64,000 bases of DNA from Dehalococcoidia bacterium (GCA_003523055.1 DPHC01000005.1:3820-67819); one strand, 5' to 3'. Positions 24,967-34,952 are shown, numbered from the stretch's first letter. The notes: generated from the sequence alone by a model not told the origin. Made by a program: numbers and translations.

Positions 24967-26940
24967 ATGATGAATAATAAAAAATGGTTCAAGAATGGAA
25001 TGATATACGGGCTTATAATTTTAGGCACTGTGTTAGTTATTTATAGTTTAGCGCCTGGGATGTCCAATAACGAAATATCTGTCTCTGAAGTTATTAGCAA
25101 AGCTAAAAGAGGCGAAATCCAAGAAATAATTGTCCAAGAAAACAAACTGACAATCATACCCTTACGAACATCTGATGGATTAAAAGAATACACTAGTACT
25201 ATTGGATCTGACACTGATATTTTAACTGTTTTGTCAGACAATGAAGTGCAGGTTGGATCGGATACTGGGCTAGAAATATCATACAAAGGTTCCAGTGGTT
25301 TTTCTAACTTATTCGGCCTTCTAATAAATTTCCTGCCTTTAATATTTTTTGGCGGATTAATCATATTTATGATGAGGCAAGCCCAGGGAGGAAATAATCA
25401 GACCATGAGCTTTGGGAAAAGCAAAGCCAAAATGACAAATATGTCAAAACCAACAGTGACTTTCGATGATGTGGCAGGGGTTGAAGAATCTAAAGAAGAG
25501 TTAATGGAAATAGTGGAATTTTTAAAACATCCAGAAAAATTCCTAGCATTAGGGGCGCGTATACCTACAGGAGTTTTGTTAGTAGGACAACCAGGAACTG
25601 GTAAAACTCTCCTTTCTCGTGCTGTAGCCGGAGAAGCCGGAGTCCCATTTTTTCACATTAGTGGCAGCGAATTTGTTGAAATGTTCGTAGGAGTTGGTGC
25701 ATCCAGAGTACGAGATCTGTTTTCACAAGCAAAGCAAAATGCACCTTGTATCATATTTGTTGATGAAATAGACGCTGTAGGCAGGCATAGAGGTGCTGGT
25801 CTTGGAGGCGGTCATGACGAAAGAGAACAAACACTCAATCAAATACTTGTTGAAATGGACGGCTTTGAAAAAACAACCAACATAATCGTGCTAGCAGCAA
25901 CAAACAGACCAGACATATTAGACCCTGCATTGCTAAGACCTGGACGATTCGACCGAAGAGTGACCCTAGATTTGCCCGACATGGCCGGACGAAAAGCCAT
26001 ATTGAATGTGCACGCCGCAGGAAAACCGCTAGACAACAATATAAATATGGATGCTCTAGCAAAAGAAACCCCGGGATTTAGCGGAGCTGACTTAGCTAAT
26101 CTAGTCAATGAAGCTGCAATATTAGCAGCCAGAAACAACCAAAAGACGATTTTCATGGATCAATTTGAGGAAGCAATCGAACGCGTTCAGGCAGGTCCTC
26201 AACGAAAAAGTAAAGTTATAAATGCCAGAGAAAAAGAAATGACTGCATATCACGAAGCAGGCCATGCCTTAGTAGGATGGTTACTTCCAAACGCGGATAA
26301 AGTTCATAAAATCTCCATAATATCAAGAGGTAATATGGGCGGTCACACAACTCTACTACCAGAAGAAGAAAGGTCATTATGGACTAAGAAGCAATTTAGC
26401 GATATGTTAGCTGTAATGATGGGTGGACGTGTAGCAGAAGAGCAAATATTTGACGAAGTGACTACCGGAGCCAGCAACGACATAGAGCGAGCGACTAAAG
26501 TAGCACTTGAAATGGTCAAAAGATACGGAATGAGCCTCTCATTAGGGCCTAGAACATTTGGGAAGAGGCAAGAGATGATCTTCTTAGGAAGAGAAAGTAA
26601 TGAAGAACGTGATTATGGTGATAAAATAGCTGAAGAAATAGACAATGAAGTTCATGAGCTAATTGCATGGGCATATAATAGAGCCAATGAACTTATCGAT
26701 GAAAACAAACCTAAGCTGATTGAAATCGCTGAGTACTTAATTGAATACGAGTCAGTAACCGGTGAAAAATTAGAACAATTGCTTAATGGCACTGATAACG
26801 AAGAGGCTCAAAATTCAGCTCCTGAAAATCCACCTGAGCCAACACAAGACGGAACTACTTACACTCCTGACATAACTCCTACAATTACTCCTGGAGGCCA
26901 AGCGGCTCCTTCAATGCCTATAACTAAAAACCCGTTATAG
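24967..26940 (+). CDS. ftsH: ATP-dependent zinc metalloprotease FtsH
   Basis: A 657-residue membrane protease that extracts and degrades misfolded membrane and short-lived cytosolic proteins. TM helices lie near 11-28 and 113-136 with a small outer domain between. The AAA+ module has Walker A GQPGTGKT (207-214), Walker B IIFVDEID (Asp266, Glu267), and the arginine-finger region ALLRPGRFDRR. The zinc site HEAGH is at 429-433. The tail past 620 is Pro/Thr-rich and low complexity. Two ATGs are adjacent; no strong ribosome site separates them. hflK-hflC, which modulate FtsH, lie 750 bp downstream. Confidence 0.97.
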   Translation: MMNNKKWFKNGMIYGLIILGTVLVIYSLAPGMSNNEISVSEVISKAKRGEIQEIIVQENKLTIIPLRTSDGLKEYTSTIGSDTDILTVLSDNEVQVGSDTGLEISYKGSSGFSNLFGLLINFLPLIFFGGLIIFMMRQAQGGNNQTMSFGKSKAKMTNMSKPTVTFDDVAGVEESKEELMEIVEFLKHPEKFLALGARIPTGVLLVGQPGTGKTLLSRAVAGEAGVPFFHISGSEFVEMFVGVGASRVRDLFSQAKQNAPCIIFVDEIDAVGRHRGAGLGGGHDEREQTLNQILVEMDGFEKTTNIIVLAATNRPDILDPALLRPGRFDRRVTLDLPDMAGRKAILNVHAAGKPLDNNINMDALAKETPGFSGADLANLVNEAAILAARNNQKTIFMDQFEEAIERVQAGPQRKSKVINAREKEMTAYHEAGHALVGWLLPNADKVHKISIISRGNMGGHTTLLPEEERSLWTKKQFSDMLAVMMGGRVAEEQIFDEVTTGASNDIERATKVALEMVKRYGMSLSLGPRTFGKRQEMIFLGRESNEERDYGDKIAEEIDNEVHELIAWAYNRANELIDENKPKLIEIAEYLIEYESVTGEKLEQLLNGTDNEEAQNSAPENPPEPTQDGTTYTPDITPTITPGGQAAPSMPITKNPL

Positions 26941-27031
26941 GCTAATTCTCAACCACAACTTTGATCATAGAGTCAGATAGTAAAAGAGATCGAACTCTAG
27001 ATAAGTGTACTTGATAATAATACAAACTTCG

Positions 27032-27274
27032 CTAATTATGGGTGTAGCAACGATTTGTATTTATATTGCAAAATGTTTCATGTGGATAAACTCGTTTCAA
27101 ATTTGGCCCATCCAAACTATCATAAATATCAACACCAAAGAAACCGCCATCAAATAGATGGTTACCTTTTACAATAATCCCAGAATGATAAAAAACAACC
27201 GTCAATACAGCGATCGCCCTGAGCCGATCTATATCTGAACGATAAGGGAAAGTTGGTTTCTTGAATTTATTCAC
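27032..27274 (-). pseudogene. Truncated acyltransferase-3 (OafA/YrhL-type) remnant
   Basis: The first 50 residues read FPYRSDIDRLRAIAVLTVVF, then YHSG and GGFFGVDIY, the unmistakable start of membrane O-acyltransferases, which normally run 350-650 residues. After GVDI, where family members continue with FFVISG, the sequence changes to unrelated hydrophilic text and stops at 80 residues. The gene is therefore a 5' fragment left by deletion or rearrangement. It starts with GTG, 8 bp after the small gene upstream on the same strand. Confidence 0.7.
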
Positions 27275-27282
27275 TCAATATA

Positions 27283-27552
27283 CTAAGCGTTGGATTGAGA
27301 ATCATCGTCTACGCGTGGTAACGGACGATAATAAAGGCCCCATTCTTGCATTAAATTTGAGATTTTCGGATCATTGAATTGAGTGAGTTCCTGCATGAAG
27401 CCGGATAAGGAATGACTAATTAAAGTATCTGTTTCACATACCCAACTTTTAGGGGCAGGTGTGATATAGATAACGCCATCCTGATGCGGGCACCTCAATT
27501 CCATTCTTGTCATGCTCTCACTTTTATGAATTAAATCTTTTTCAAAATTCAT
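27283..27552 (-). CDS. Small hypothetical protein
   Basis: An 89-residue soluble protein of unknown function beginning MNFEKDLIHKSESMTRMELR. It has two cysteines (RCPHQDG and WVCETD) and an aromatic patch, EWGLYYRPLP, near the end. AAAGGAG lies 6 nt before the ATG, which supports real translation. It lies upstream of the truncated acyltransferase gene, between ftsH and hflK on the opposite strand. No domain is recognised. Confidence 0.55.
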   Translation of the reverse strand: MNFEKDLIHKSESMTRMELRCPHQDGVIYITPAPKSWVCETDTLISHSLSGFMQELTQFNDPKISNLMQEWGLYYRPLPRVDDDSQSNA

Positions 27553-27689
27553 CAGTGACTCCTTTAGTTTAAATTATGTACCAGATTTACATCCAAATAT
27601 ACTTACGGTGTAATTGTATCCCATTATCATGGTACAATTAAGTGGTAAGCAGTATATCGTGCTGTAGTCTAAACATAAGGATTAATAAT

Positions 27690-28781
27690 ATGTATCCACC
27701 TGGTGGACCGGTTGGGAAACAGCCAGAAATTAATTTAGAAGACCTCATAAAACAGATAAAAAACTCTTTCTCTGGGATTACAGGAAAATTCGGAAAATTC
27801 GGATTTGGTGGAATATTGCTGATTGCAGCTTTGCTAGTAATCGGAATATGGTCAGGAAGCGGAGTATACACTATCAATCCTGGGGAACAAGCTGTATTAA
27901 GAATATTCGGCGCAGCACAAGGCAATCCAATCTCCCAAGAAGGATTACACTGGTGGTGGCCTGCTCCTATAGGTAAAAAGAATGTTATATTAACAACAGA
28001 AACTAGGCGAATGGAATTAGGATTCGTAGGCACTGACGGTGGTGGTTCTGCTGCCGTACCTGGGGAATCATTAATGATCAGCGGAGATTTGAATATAGTA
28101 GATGTTCAAATGGTAATTCAATATACGATTAAAGACTTATCAAATTACTTGTTTAAAGTAGACGACCCAGGAGAACCTGAACGAGGTATTGCACCAGGAA
28201 GCCCTGATGGTAAAACTTTAAAAGATGCATCAGAAGCAGCTCTTAGGCTAGTAGTTGGACAAAGTTCCATAGACGAAGTAATAACAGAACAAAGATCTCA
28301 GGTAGAATCTGAAACTCGCATTAGATTACAAGAAATCTTAGATTCTTATGAAACTGGCATCAATGTTGTGAACGTCAAATTACAAGACGTCAAGGCTCCA
28401 CAAGAAGTCCAAGATGCCTTTCAGGATGTATTAAGAGCTAGACAAGAACGAGACACTAAAGAAAACCAAGCGCTAGCTTATAAAAATGATATTATCCCTC
28501 GAGCTAATGGTACTGCTGAACAAAAAATCCGTGAAGCTGAAGCATTCAAAGAGTCAAGAATTGCTACATCAGAGGGTGAAGCTGCCAGGTTCGAATCAAT
28601 ATTAGCTGAATACAACGATTCTAAAGAAGTCACAAGACAACGTTTATATCTAGAATCTATGGAAGCTATATTACCCGGAGTTTCCAAAATAATTGTAGAT
28701 CCTGAAACTGAAGCCCTATTAATTCTAGGCGGCAACGACAGCAATATCACGCCCATTCCAATGATGCCTGGAACAGAGTAA
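27690..28781 (+). CDS. hflK: HflK, SPFH/band-7 regulator of FtsH
   Basis: A 363-residue membrane protein with one N-terminal TM helix (about 43-60, GGILLIAALLVIGIW) and an SPFH domain. Diagnostic text includes VYTINPGEQAVLRIFG, LHWWWPAPIGK, MISGDLNIVDVQMVIQYTI, VGQSSIDEVITEQR, and VKLQDVKAPQEVQDAF, then a coiled coil. With HflC it forms a large cage around FtsH and limits its access to membrane substrates. AAGGA precedes ATG 27690; an upstream in-frame GTG adds an atypical leader and was not used. Confidence 0.93.
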   Translation: MYPPGGPVGKQPEINLEDLIKQIKNSFSGITGKFGKFGFGGILLIAALLVIGIWSGSGVYTINPGEQAVLRIFGAAQGNPISQEGLHWWWPAPIGKKNVILTTETRRMELGFVGTDGGGSAAVPGESLMISGDLNIVDVQMVIQYTIKDLSNYLFKVDDPGEPERGIAPGSPDGKTLKDASEAALRLVVGQSSIDEVITEQRSQVESETRIRLQEILDSYETGINVVNVKLQDVKAPQEVQDAFQDVLRARQERDTKENQALAYKNDIIPRANGTAEQKIREAEAFKESRIATSEGEAARFESILAEYNDSKEVTRQRLYLESMEAILPGVSKIIVDPETEALLILGGNDSNITPIPMMPGTE

Positions 28782-28813
28782 TTAAAGTTTAAAACAAATA
28801 AAGAGAAGCATTT

Positions 28814-29764
28814 ATGAAATCAATAATATTACTAATAATACTGGTTGCGGCCGGAATCATTGGTCTATCATCTGCACTGTATGTAGTAGATGAAACGGAA
28901 CAAGTGATCATTCTCCGATTCGGAGAAGTCCAAGCTGTAAAACGAACACCTGGGTTAAATATAAAACTTCCATTTGTAGATGTAGTCGTTACATTAGATA
29001 AGCGAATTCTACGAATTGACGCACCGCCTGTAGCAATGCCTGACATTGAAAAAGAAAACCTAGTTATCGATTCATACGCACGGTATCGCATTACAGATCC
29101 TGTAAAATTCCGCAAAACACTACGAACTGAAAGCAATGCTAGAAGTCGAATGGCAGACATAGTTACATCCAGCCTCCGTACAGAAGTTGCGAGAAGAGAC
29201 CGAATAGAAATTATCGGAGCTGAACCTGTATTAAATCCAAACGGTTCACAATTAGTAGACGCAGAGGGTGTTCCGATTTTTATCGGAACTGAAACCCGAG
29301 GTGAAATACTGCTCGCAGTTTTAACAGACGTTAGACAGCAAGTGCAAGAACAAGATTTAGGAATTGAGATTACCGACGTAAGAATTAAGAGAGCTGACTT
29401 CCCAGACGAAGTAACCCCAAGCATTTATACACGAATGAGAGCTGAAAGAAACAGGATAGCGAGTAAATTTAGAGCAGAAGGCGATGAAAAAGAACTTAAA
29501 ATCCGGGCTGATGCAGACAAACAATCTACTATCATTCTAGCTGAAGCTCAAAAAACCAGCAATGAAATCAGAGGTGAAGGCGAAGCTGAAGCTATTAAAA
29601 TACTCGCTGACGCTCTAAACAAAGATCCTGATTTCTTCGCTTTTAGAAAAAGCTTGGAGGCCTACAAAAATATACTAAATAACGACACCACAGTAATTTT
29701 ATCAACGGAATCTGATTTATTTAAATACCTACAGGGTCCGTATGTAAGCAAATGGTTGGATTGA
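28814..29764 (+). CDS. hflC: HflC, SPFH/band-7 partner of HflK
   Basis: A 316-residue partner of HflK. It has one N-terminal TM helix (about 4-24), VVDETEQVIILRFGEVQAV, LDKRILRIDAPP, the SPFH domain, and a helical tail with RIASKFRAEGDEKELKIRAD and GEGEAEAIKILADALNKDPDF. Length matches HflC. It starts 32 bp after hflK and is followed by a perfect 19-bp hairpin, so hflKC is a two-gene operon. Confidence 0.93.
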   Translation: MKSIILLIILVAAGIIGLSSALYVVDETEQVIILRFGEVQAVKRTPGLNIKLPFVDVVVTLDKRILRIDAPPVAMPDIEKENLVIDSYARYRITDPVKFRKTLRTESNARSRMADIVTSSLRTEVARRDRIEIIGAEPVLNPNGSQLVDAEGVPIFIGTETRGEILLAVLTDVRQQVQEQDLGIEITDVRIKRADFPDEVTPSIYTRMRAERNRIASKFRAEGDEKELKIRADADKQSTIILAEAQKTSNEIRGEGEAEAIKILADALNKDPDFFAFRKSLEAYKNILNNDTTVILSTESDLFKYLQGPYVSKWLD

Positions 29765-29814
29765 TGAAAAAATGATAATGGTAAAAATATAGATTAAATC
29801 TGAAGCTAAGTATG

Positions 29815-29865
29815 GACATTAAGAGAGGCTCTGCGATTAAATATTACAGAGCCTCTCTTAATGTC
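29815..29865 (+). terminator. Hairpin terminator after hflC
   Basis: Arms 29815-29833 and 29847-29865 are a perfect 19-bp inverted repeat (core GAGAGGCTCTG) with a 13-nt loop, 50 bp after hflC. No T-run follows, so it may also protect the mRNA 3' end. Confidence 0.75.
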
Positions 29866-29963
29866 TACAAACAAGGTACTAATGAAATCATAGACGCACT
29901 CAAACAGGCAATCTAAGGTATACTTAACACTAATCTAAATACACTGGGTAAAGTGGCATCAAG

Positions 29964-31118
29964 ATGAAATTACACGAACACCAAAGTAAAAACATATTTA
30001 AATCGTATGGTATCAATGTCCCAGAAAGCATTTTAATCGACGATATAAGTGAATTAAGTAACGCATTAAACATACTCGGAGAACACGTCGTCTTAAAATG
30101 CCAAGTCCATGCTGGAGGAAGAGGGAAAGCAGGTGGCGTAAAGGTTGTCCGCTCAAAAGAAGAAGCATCTGCATATGTGGAATCAATGTTAGGTACAAAC
30201 CTTGTAACCCACCAAACCACAAATGAAGGTGTTCCAGTAAGATCTATACTTGTAGAACAATTAACTAGTATAAAAACAGAATTGTATCTTGCAATCACTA
30301 TGGATAGAAATGAACAATGTCCTACTATACTAGCTAGCAAAGCAGGGGGCATGGAAATTGAAGAAGTCGCTGAAACTTCACCCCAAGACATAATTTATCA
30401 ACCTGTAGATCCTGTAGTAGGTCTTCGCCCTTTCCAAATGCGTGAATTAAATAAAAAAATAGATATCCCAAATAAAAGCATTCCTCAGTTCAATCATTTA
30501 TTATCATCTATATCGACCTTGTTTTATGACCTAGATTGCTCCTTGATAGAAATCAATCCATTGGTAATCACTCAAGACGAAAATATAGTAGCATTAGATG
30601 GAAAAATAACCTTAGAGGATGATGCTTTATTCAAGCATCCTGACGCTTATGCATTACGCGATCGAGATCAAGAGGATGCACTAGAAGCAGAGGCAACAGA
30701 TTTAGAAATTGCATATGTCAATTTAACCGGAGACGTAGGTTGTTTAGTAAATGGCGCTGGATTAGCAATGGCTACCCTAGATGTAACAACTCAGGCTGGT
30801 TCTTCACCAGCAAACTTTTTGGATGTTGGTGGAGGCGGAGCAGACGTTGAAAAAGTGTCCAAAGCAGTATCAATAATTTTGTCTGACCCCAAAGTAAATA
30901 AAGTATTAGTAAACATTTTTGGAGGTATTTTAAGATGCGATATAGCTGCAAATGGCATTATCATGGCATATGAACACTCCAAATCTAATCTACCTTTAGT
31001 TGTGAGAATGCTAGGAACCAATGTAACGGAAGGTAAAGAAATCCTAAAGAATTCTAGATTAAATGTAACATTCGCAGAAACTCTTTTAGAAGCAGCGGAA
31101 GCTATAAACAAGATATAA
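29964..31118 (+). CDS. sucC: Succinyl-CoA synthetase (ADP-forming) beta subunit
   Basis: A 384-residue ATP-grasp subunit of the TCA-cycle enzyme that makes ATP from succinyl-CoA. The N-terminus MKLHEHQSKNIFKSYGINVP, the nucleotide loop VHAGGRGKAGGVK, LVEQLTSIKTELYLAITMDR, the metal-site text DCSLIEINPLV, and NGAGLAMATLD mark the family. It is followed 15 bp later by sucD. Only a weak ribosome site is seen. CoA made through coaX-coaBC feeds this step. Confidence 0.96.
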   Translation: MKLHEHQSKNIFKSYGINVPESILIDDISELSNALNILGEHVVLKCQVHAGGRGKAGGVKVVRSKEEASAYVESMLGTNLVTHQTTNEGVPVRSILVEQLTSIKTELYLAITMDRNEQCPTILASKAGGMEIEEVAETSPQDIIYQPVDPVVGLRPFQMRELNKKIDIPNKSIPQFNHLLSSISTLFYDLDCSLIEINPLVITQDENIVALDGKITLEDDALFKHPDAYALRDRDQEDALEAEATDLEIAYVNLTGDVGCLVNGAGLAMATLDVTTQAGSSPANFLDVGGGGADVEKVSKAVSIILSDPKVNKVLVNIFGGILRCDIAANGIIMAYEHSKSNLPLVVRMLGTNVTEGKEILKNSRLNVTFAETLLEAAEAINKI

Positions 31119-31133
31119 ACCGGTAGGATAATA

Positions 31134-32018
31134 ATGGGAATATTATTAGATAAAAATTCTAAAATAATTGTGCAAGGTATTACTGGAAAAGAGGGTAGCT
31201 TCCACGCTACTGCTGGTATTGAATATGGTACCAACGTAGTAGGTGGAGTAACTCCTGGTAAAGGAGGCCAAAAATTCAATACTACTATACCTATTTTTGA
31301 TACAGTAGAAGAAGCAAAATCACAGACAGGAGCCAACGTTTCTTTAATATTCGTACCTCCAGCATTCGCAGCGGACGCCATATGTGAAGCAGCCAATGCA
31401 GAAATTCCTTTAATTATATGTATAACAGAGGGTATTCCTGTAAATGATATGGTTAGTACAATTAGGTATGTCCAGTCAAAACCAGTAAGATTAATAGGAC
31501 CAAATTGCCCAGGAGCAATAAACCCTAACGACAATTGTAAAGTCGGTATCATGCCTGGCTCAATACACAAACCTGGAAATGTGGGAGTTGTATCTAGAAG
31601 TGGAACCCTCACATATGAAGCCGTTTACCAACTAACTTCAATAGGAATAGGTCAATCCAGTTGTGTCGGCATTGGAGGAGACCCTATTATAGGAACTAAT
31701 TACATTGACATTCTTAACATGTTCGAAAATGATCCAGAAACAGACGTCATAGTTTTTATAGGTGAAATTGGAGGAACTATGGAGCAAGAAGCGGCAGAAT
31801 ATATAAAAGCAAATATCAGCAAACCTGTGTGTAGCTTAATAGTTGGAGCAACTGCTCCAACTGGGAAACGTATGGGGCATGCCGGTGCCATCATAACAGG
31901 CGAAAGCGCTACAGCAGAATCTAAAATAGCCGCTCTTAGAAATGCAGGCTGTCATATAATTCCAACTCCTTCAGACATTGGATCAATAGTAGAAAAAGTA
32001 TTATTAGAAAAATTTTAA
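31134..32018 (+). CDS. sucD: Succinyl-CoA synthetase alpha subunit
   Basis: A 294-residue CoA-binding subunit. It opens with MGILLDKNSKIIVQGITGKE and has the CoA Rossmann region, GIGGDPIIGTNYID, FIGEIGGTMEQEAAEYI, and the phospho-histidine His249 in GKRMGHAGAI, aligned with E. coli His246. TAGGA lies 5 nt before the ATG. It is translated with sucC. tRNA-Gly follows 44 bp later. Confidence 0.96.
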   Translation: MGILLDKNSKIIVQGITGKEGSFHATAGIEYGTNVVGGVTPGKGGQKFNTTIPIFDTVEEAKSQTGANVSLIFVPPAFAADAICEAANAEIPLIICITEGIPVNDMVSTIRYVQSKPVRLIGPNCPGAINPNDNCKVGIMPGSIHKPGNVGVVSRSGTLTYEAVYQLTSIGIGQSSCVGIGGDPIIGTNYIDILNMFENDPETDVIVFIGEIGGTMEQEAAEYIKANISKPVCSLIVGATAPTGKRMGHAGAIITGESATAESKIAALRNAGCHIIPTPSDIGSIVEKVLLEKF

Positions 32019-32062
32019 AAATCCAAGAAATCCTACTAAATATTTGATATACTCTTATCCTC

Positions 32063-32136
32063 GGGGGCGTAGCTCAATGGTAGAGTCCTAGGTTTCCAAC
32101 CTAGTTATGTCAGTTCGATCCTGATCGCCCCTTCCA
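32063..32136 (+). tRNA. tRNA-Gly (anticodon TCC)
   Basis: A complete 74-nt cloverleaf. The acceptor is GGGGGCG with CGCCCCT (first pair G-U), the D-arm is AGCTCAATGGTAGAGT, the anticodon loop is TTTCCAA with TCC, and the T-loop is TTCGATC. Discriminator T and an encoded CCA are present. A TATACT -10-like box lies 10 nt upstream. Confidence 0.93.
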
Positions 32137-32156
32137 AATATCTCAAATTTTACTTA

Positions 32157-33206
32157 TTATAATCCAACTGCTCGTATTATAATATCTACATTAGTAGGAC
32201 CTGGTGGCAAGGTACCGTCGTCAATTGAATGCATCGCATCTACTATAGCATCATTGAATGGAGTAGCTATGCCAAGCTCGTCTCCTTTCCTGCAAACTAA
32301 GCCATTCATAAAATCAGTTTCTGAATGCCTACCTTTATGAACATCTTGAGCCATTGATGCCAACCAGTTTACTCTGCCACCTTTTTGAGACAAAATACCG
32401 TCTAATTCTTCAAATGCATCACCTTTATCAGCGTCTGCCCATGTTTGAGCTGCAATGCCATTAATATCTACAACATTCAGACCTTGTCCCAATCCAACCA
32501 TGGCAGCTTCTTTAGCTAGATGTATTTTTATTAATCGGCATTTAGGATCATCTGCCAAATCTTGGGAACCCAATGTAGACATAGCAGATATGGCATTGCC
32601 CATAGAATTTTGGCATAATTTTGCCCATCTTTCTCCCCATAAATTATCAGTTGCGTAAGCGGCATCAATCCAATTCAGTTTATTAGCAATCATTTCTGTT
32701 CTCGGAGTAATTTCAGCATGATGCTCTCCAACTCTAAAAACCACATGCCCATGATCTCGGCCAACTTGGCCTCCTCTAGTGACGTGGCCTGGCTCCCATA
32801 ATGCTACTTCTATATGCGATGCTATACATCCCAAAGATCTTTCTGCTCCCACTACAGAAGCAATCACGGTGTCATTCCAACAATTTTGCAAAGATATAAA
32901 AAATCCCTCAGGTTTGACGTATCGATCGATAAAATGAGTTGCCCATTCAGTATCATAGGATTTCATTGAAATGAATACATAATCAAACTTATCGTATATA
33001 GACTGGGCATCAGTCAAATGCATAGCTTTTATGGGTACTGTGAATGGCCCTTGACTCCCAGTTACATGTAATCCTTTACTATTAATGGTTTCCACGTGTT
33101 CCGGCCACATATCTACTATAGTTACATCTTCTCCTTCTTTAGCTAGAAAAGCTGCCACATAGCTGCCTAAGGCTCCTGATCCCATAATTCCAATTTTGTC
33201 TGCCAT
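32157..33206 (-). CDS. Ketopantoate reductase (ApbA/PanE) family protein
   Basis: A 349-residue NAD(P)H-dependent reductase. The dinucleotide fold starts at once (IGIMGSGALGSYVAAFLA), with ISMKSYDT and SLQNCWNDTVIASV following as in PanE. The C-terminal helical domain keeps WGERWAKLCQNSMGNAISA. It is longer than typical PanE (about 300), and the CoA genes lie elsewhere, so it may reduce another 2-oxo acid. GGAGGA lies 8 nt before the ATG. It is transcribed after serA, 19 bp downstream of it. Confidence 0.85.
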   Translation of the reverse strand: MADKIGIMGSGALGSYVAAFLAKEGEDVTIVDMWPEHVETINSKGLHVTGSQGPFTVPIKAMHLTDAQSIYDKFDYVFISMKSYDTEWATHFIDRYVKPEGFFISLQNCWNDTVIASVVGAERSLGCIASHIEVALWEPGHVTRGGQVGRDHGHVVFRVGEHHAEITPRTEMIANKLNWIDAAYATDNLWGERWAKLCQNSMGNAISAMSTLGSQDLADDPKCRLIKIHLAKEAAMVGLGQGLNVVDINGIAAQTWADADKGDAFEELDGILSQKGGRVNWLASMAQDVHKGRHSETDFMNGLVCRKGDELGIATPFNDAIVDAMHSIDDGTLPPGPTNVDIIIRAVGL

Positions 33207-33225
33207 ATCTATTCTCCTCCGTATT

Positions 33226-34806
33226 TTATGTAATCCGTACTAATTTTACACTATGAATTTGCAATAATTCTCTCATATCATCTAACATTGCAACTGGAAC
33301 ATAGTCATCTACTCCTAGCACCATCATTGCCCGACCTCTTAGATCAATTCTCCCAACTTCCATGAAATTTATATTTACGTTATGTTTGCCAGCTACAGTA
33401 CCCACAGCTCCTATGGATCCGGGTCTATCATCATTGTCCACGAATAACAATGTAGGATCGGTCAAAGCTATATCAAGCCAATATTCATTAAATCTCACTA
33501 AATGTACCTGCCCTCGAACGAAAGTCCCAGAAATCAATAATTGCCCATTTGAGGTATTTAAAATTACTGTTATCAAACTACTGAATTCATTATCCAATTG
33601 TTGTTTTTGTTCAATTAATTCTAAGCCTCTAGATTTAGCGAGAATTGGAGCATTTATAGAATTAACTTGTTCACTTGTTGTTCCTTGCATAAATCCAGAT
33701 AAAAACGCTGATTTTAATACTGATGTGTCATATTCTGCAATTTCACCTTCATAGCTTAATGTCACGGATCTAAATTGTCCTTCAGATAAGCCAATGGCCA
33801 ATTTACCCATCATTTCAGCTACTGGGATCATAGGGGAAACAATAACTTGATTATCAGGTCCCAGCATCGGGGCATTAACTACATTTTTACCAAAAGAACC
33901 TTGTAAAATGTTAATTAATTGCTCCACAGCTTCTATCGCTACAGCATCTTGTGCTTCTATCGTTGCTCCTCCTAAATGAGGGGTCAATATAATGTTGCAG
34001 TTGTCGGTAAATCTATTATCAATATCAGGTTCATTTCTAAACACATCTAAAGCAGCCACTGATACCTTTCCAGAGCTTAAGGCATCAAACAAAGCTGTGT
34101 CATCAATCAGTTCTCCCCTAGCAACGTTAATCAGTCGGCAACCGTTCTTCATTAGTGAAAATTGACGGGGTCCTAATAAAGATTCGGTAGACTCAGTCAA
34201 TGGAGTATGAATAGATATGAAATCACTTTTGGATAATAGTTCTTCCAACGTTTGCAGGGTTATCCCAATGCGAGTAGCATAGTCTCCGCTAACGAAAGGG
34301 TCATAAGCTATTATTTCCATGTCAAAACTACGGGCACGTTTAGCAACTTCTGATCCCACTCGTCCGATTCCGATGATACCTAATGTTTTTCCACGTAACT
34401 CTGATCCCATGAAAGTGCTTCTATTCCATTTTCCATCTTTCATAGATAAATACGCTTGAGGAATATTACGGGCGGACGCCAGGATTAATGCGATAGTATG
34501 TTCTGCAGCAGCGATTATATTGCCTGTCGGGGCATTAACTACTGCTATTCCAACATTGGTAGCAGCAGAAACATCGATATTATCTACTCCAATACCGGCC
34601 CTTGCTATAACTCGCAATTTAGAACCTGCATTAATAATGTCTTCTGTAATCTTAGTTTCGCTTCTAACCACTAAGCCACTATATTCAGATACTATGTCTC
34701 TCAATTCATCATGAGACAATCCTAGCCTAATATCTACTTGGTGATCTTTAGACAATAAATCAATGCCAAATTGGGATATGTTGTCAGTAACTAAAATTTT
34801 AGCCAA
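33226..34806 (-). CDS. serA: D-3-phosphoglycerate dehydrogenase
   Basis: A 526-residue enzyme for the first step of serine synthesis. The substrate/nucleotide domains carry VVRSETKITEDIINAGSKLR, LGIIGIGRVGSEVAKRA, NVARGELIDDTALFDAL (catalytic Arg region) and LTPHLGGATIEAQ (catalytic His). The long type I form follows, with an intervening ASB domain and a C-terminal ACT domain (PGSIGAVGTVAGKHNVNI) for serine feedback. TTG at 34806 is the start, with GAGG 7 nt upstream. The ketopantoate-reductase-like gene follows in the same direction. Confidence 0.95.
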   Translation of the reverse strand: MAKILVTDNISQFGIDLLSKDHQVDIRLGLSHDELRDIVSEYSGLVVRSETKITEDIINAGSKLRVIARAGIGVDNIDVSAATNVGIAVVNAPTGNIIAAAEHTIALILASARNIPQAYLSMKDGKWNRSTFMGSELRGKTLGIIGIGRVGSEVAKRARSFDMEIIAYDPFVSGDYATRIGITLQTLEELLSKSDFISIHTPLTESTESLLGPRQFSLMKNGCRLINVARGELIDDTALFDALSSGKVSVAALDVFRNEPDIDNRFTDNCNIILTPHLGGATIEAQDAVAIEAVEQLINILQGSFGKNVVNAPMLGPDNQVIVSPMIPVAEMMGKLAIGLSEGQFRSVTLSYEGEIAEYDTSVLKSAFLSGFMQGTTSEQVNSINAPILAKSRGLELIEQKQQLDNEFSSLITVILNTSNGQLLISGTFVRGQVHLVRFNEYWLDIALTDPTLLFVDNDDRPGSIGAVGTVAGKHNVNINFMEVGRIDLRGRAMMVLGVDDYVPVAMLDDMRELLQIHSVKLVRIT

Positions 34807-34923
34807 GCCAATGCCTCAACGATCTACATAATATTTGCCGAACAGTTACCTTATTGTAACTCCAAAACTCGCAATTGGACAAATGTTTAATAAGCATCAA
34901 CTAGTTCATAATTCTCAAACCTC

Positions 34924-34952
34924 TTGACCGAACATACTTGTAACATTACGAT
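34924..34952 (+). promoter_or_regulatory. Sigma-70-type promoter upstream of the second alpha/beta hydrolase
   Basis: TTGACC at 34924-34929 and TACGAT at 34947-34952 are separated by 17 bp, about 50 nt before the ATG at 35003. The region is the divergent gap between serA and the hydrolase. Confidence 0.42.

Noticed and set aside
28789..29424. 211-residue Ser/Thr-rich minus-strand frame
   Set aside because: It is the reverse complement of hflC, with composition typical of an antisense frame.
30791..31612. 273-residue minus-strand frame across sucC and sucD
   Set aside because: It is an antisense shadow of two certain genes with no family resemblance.
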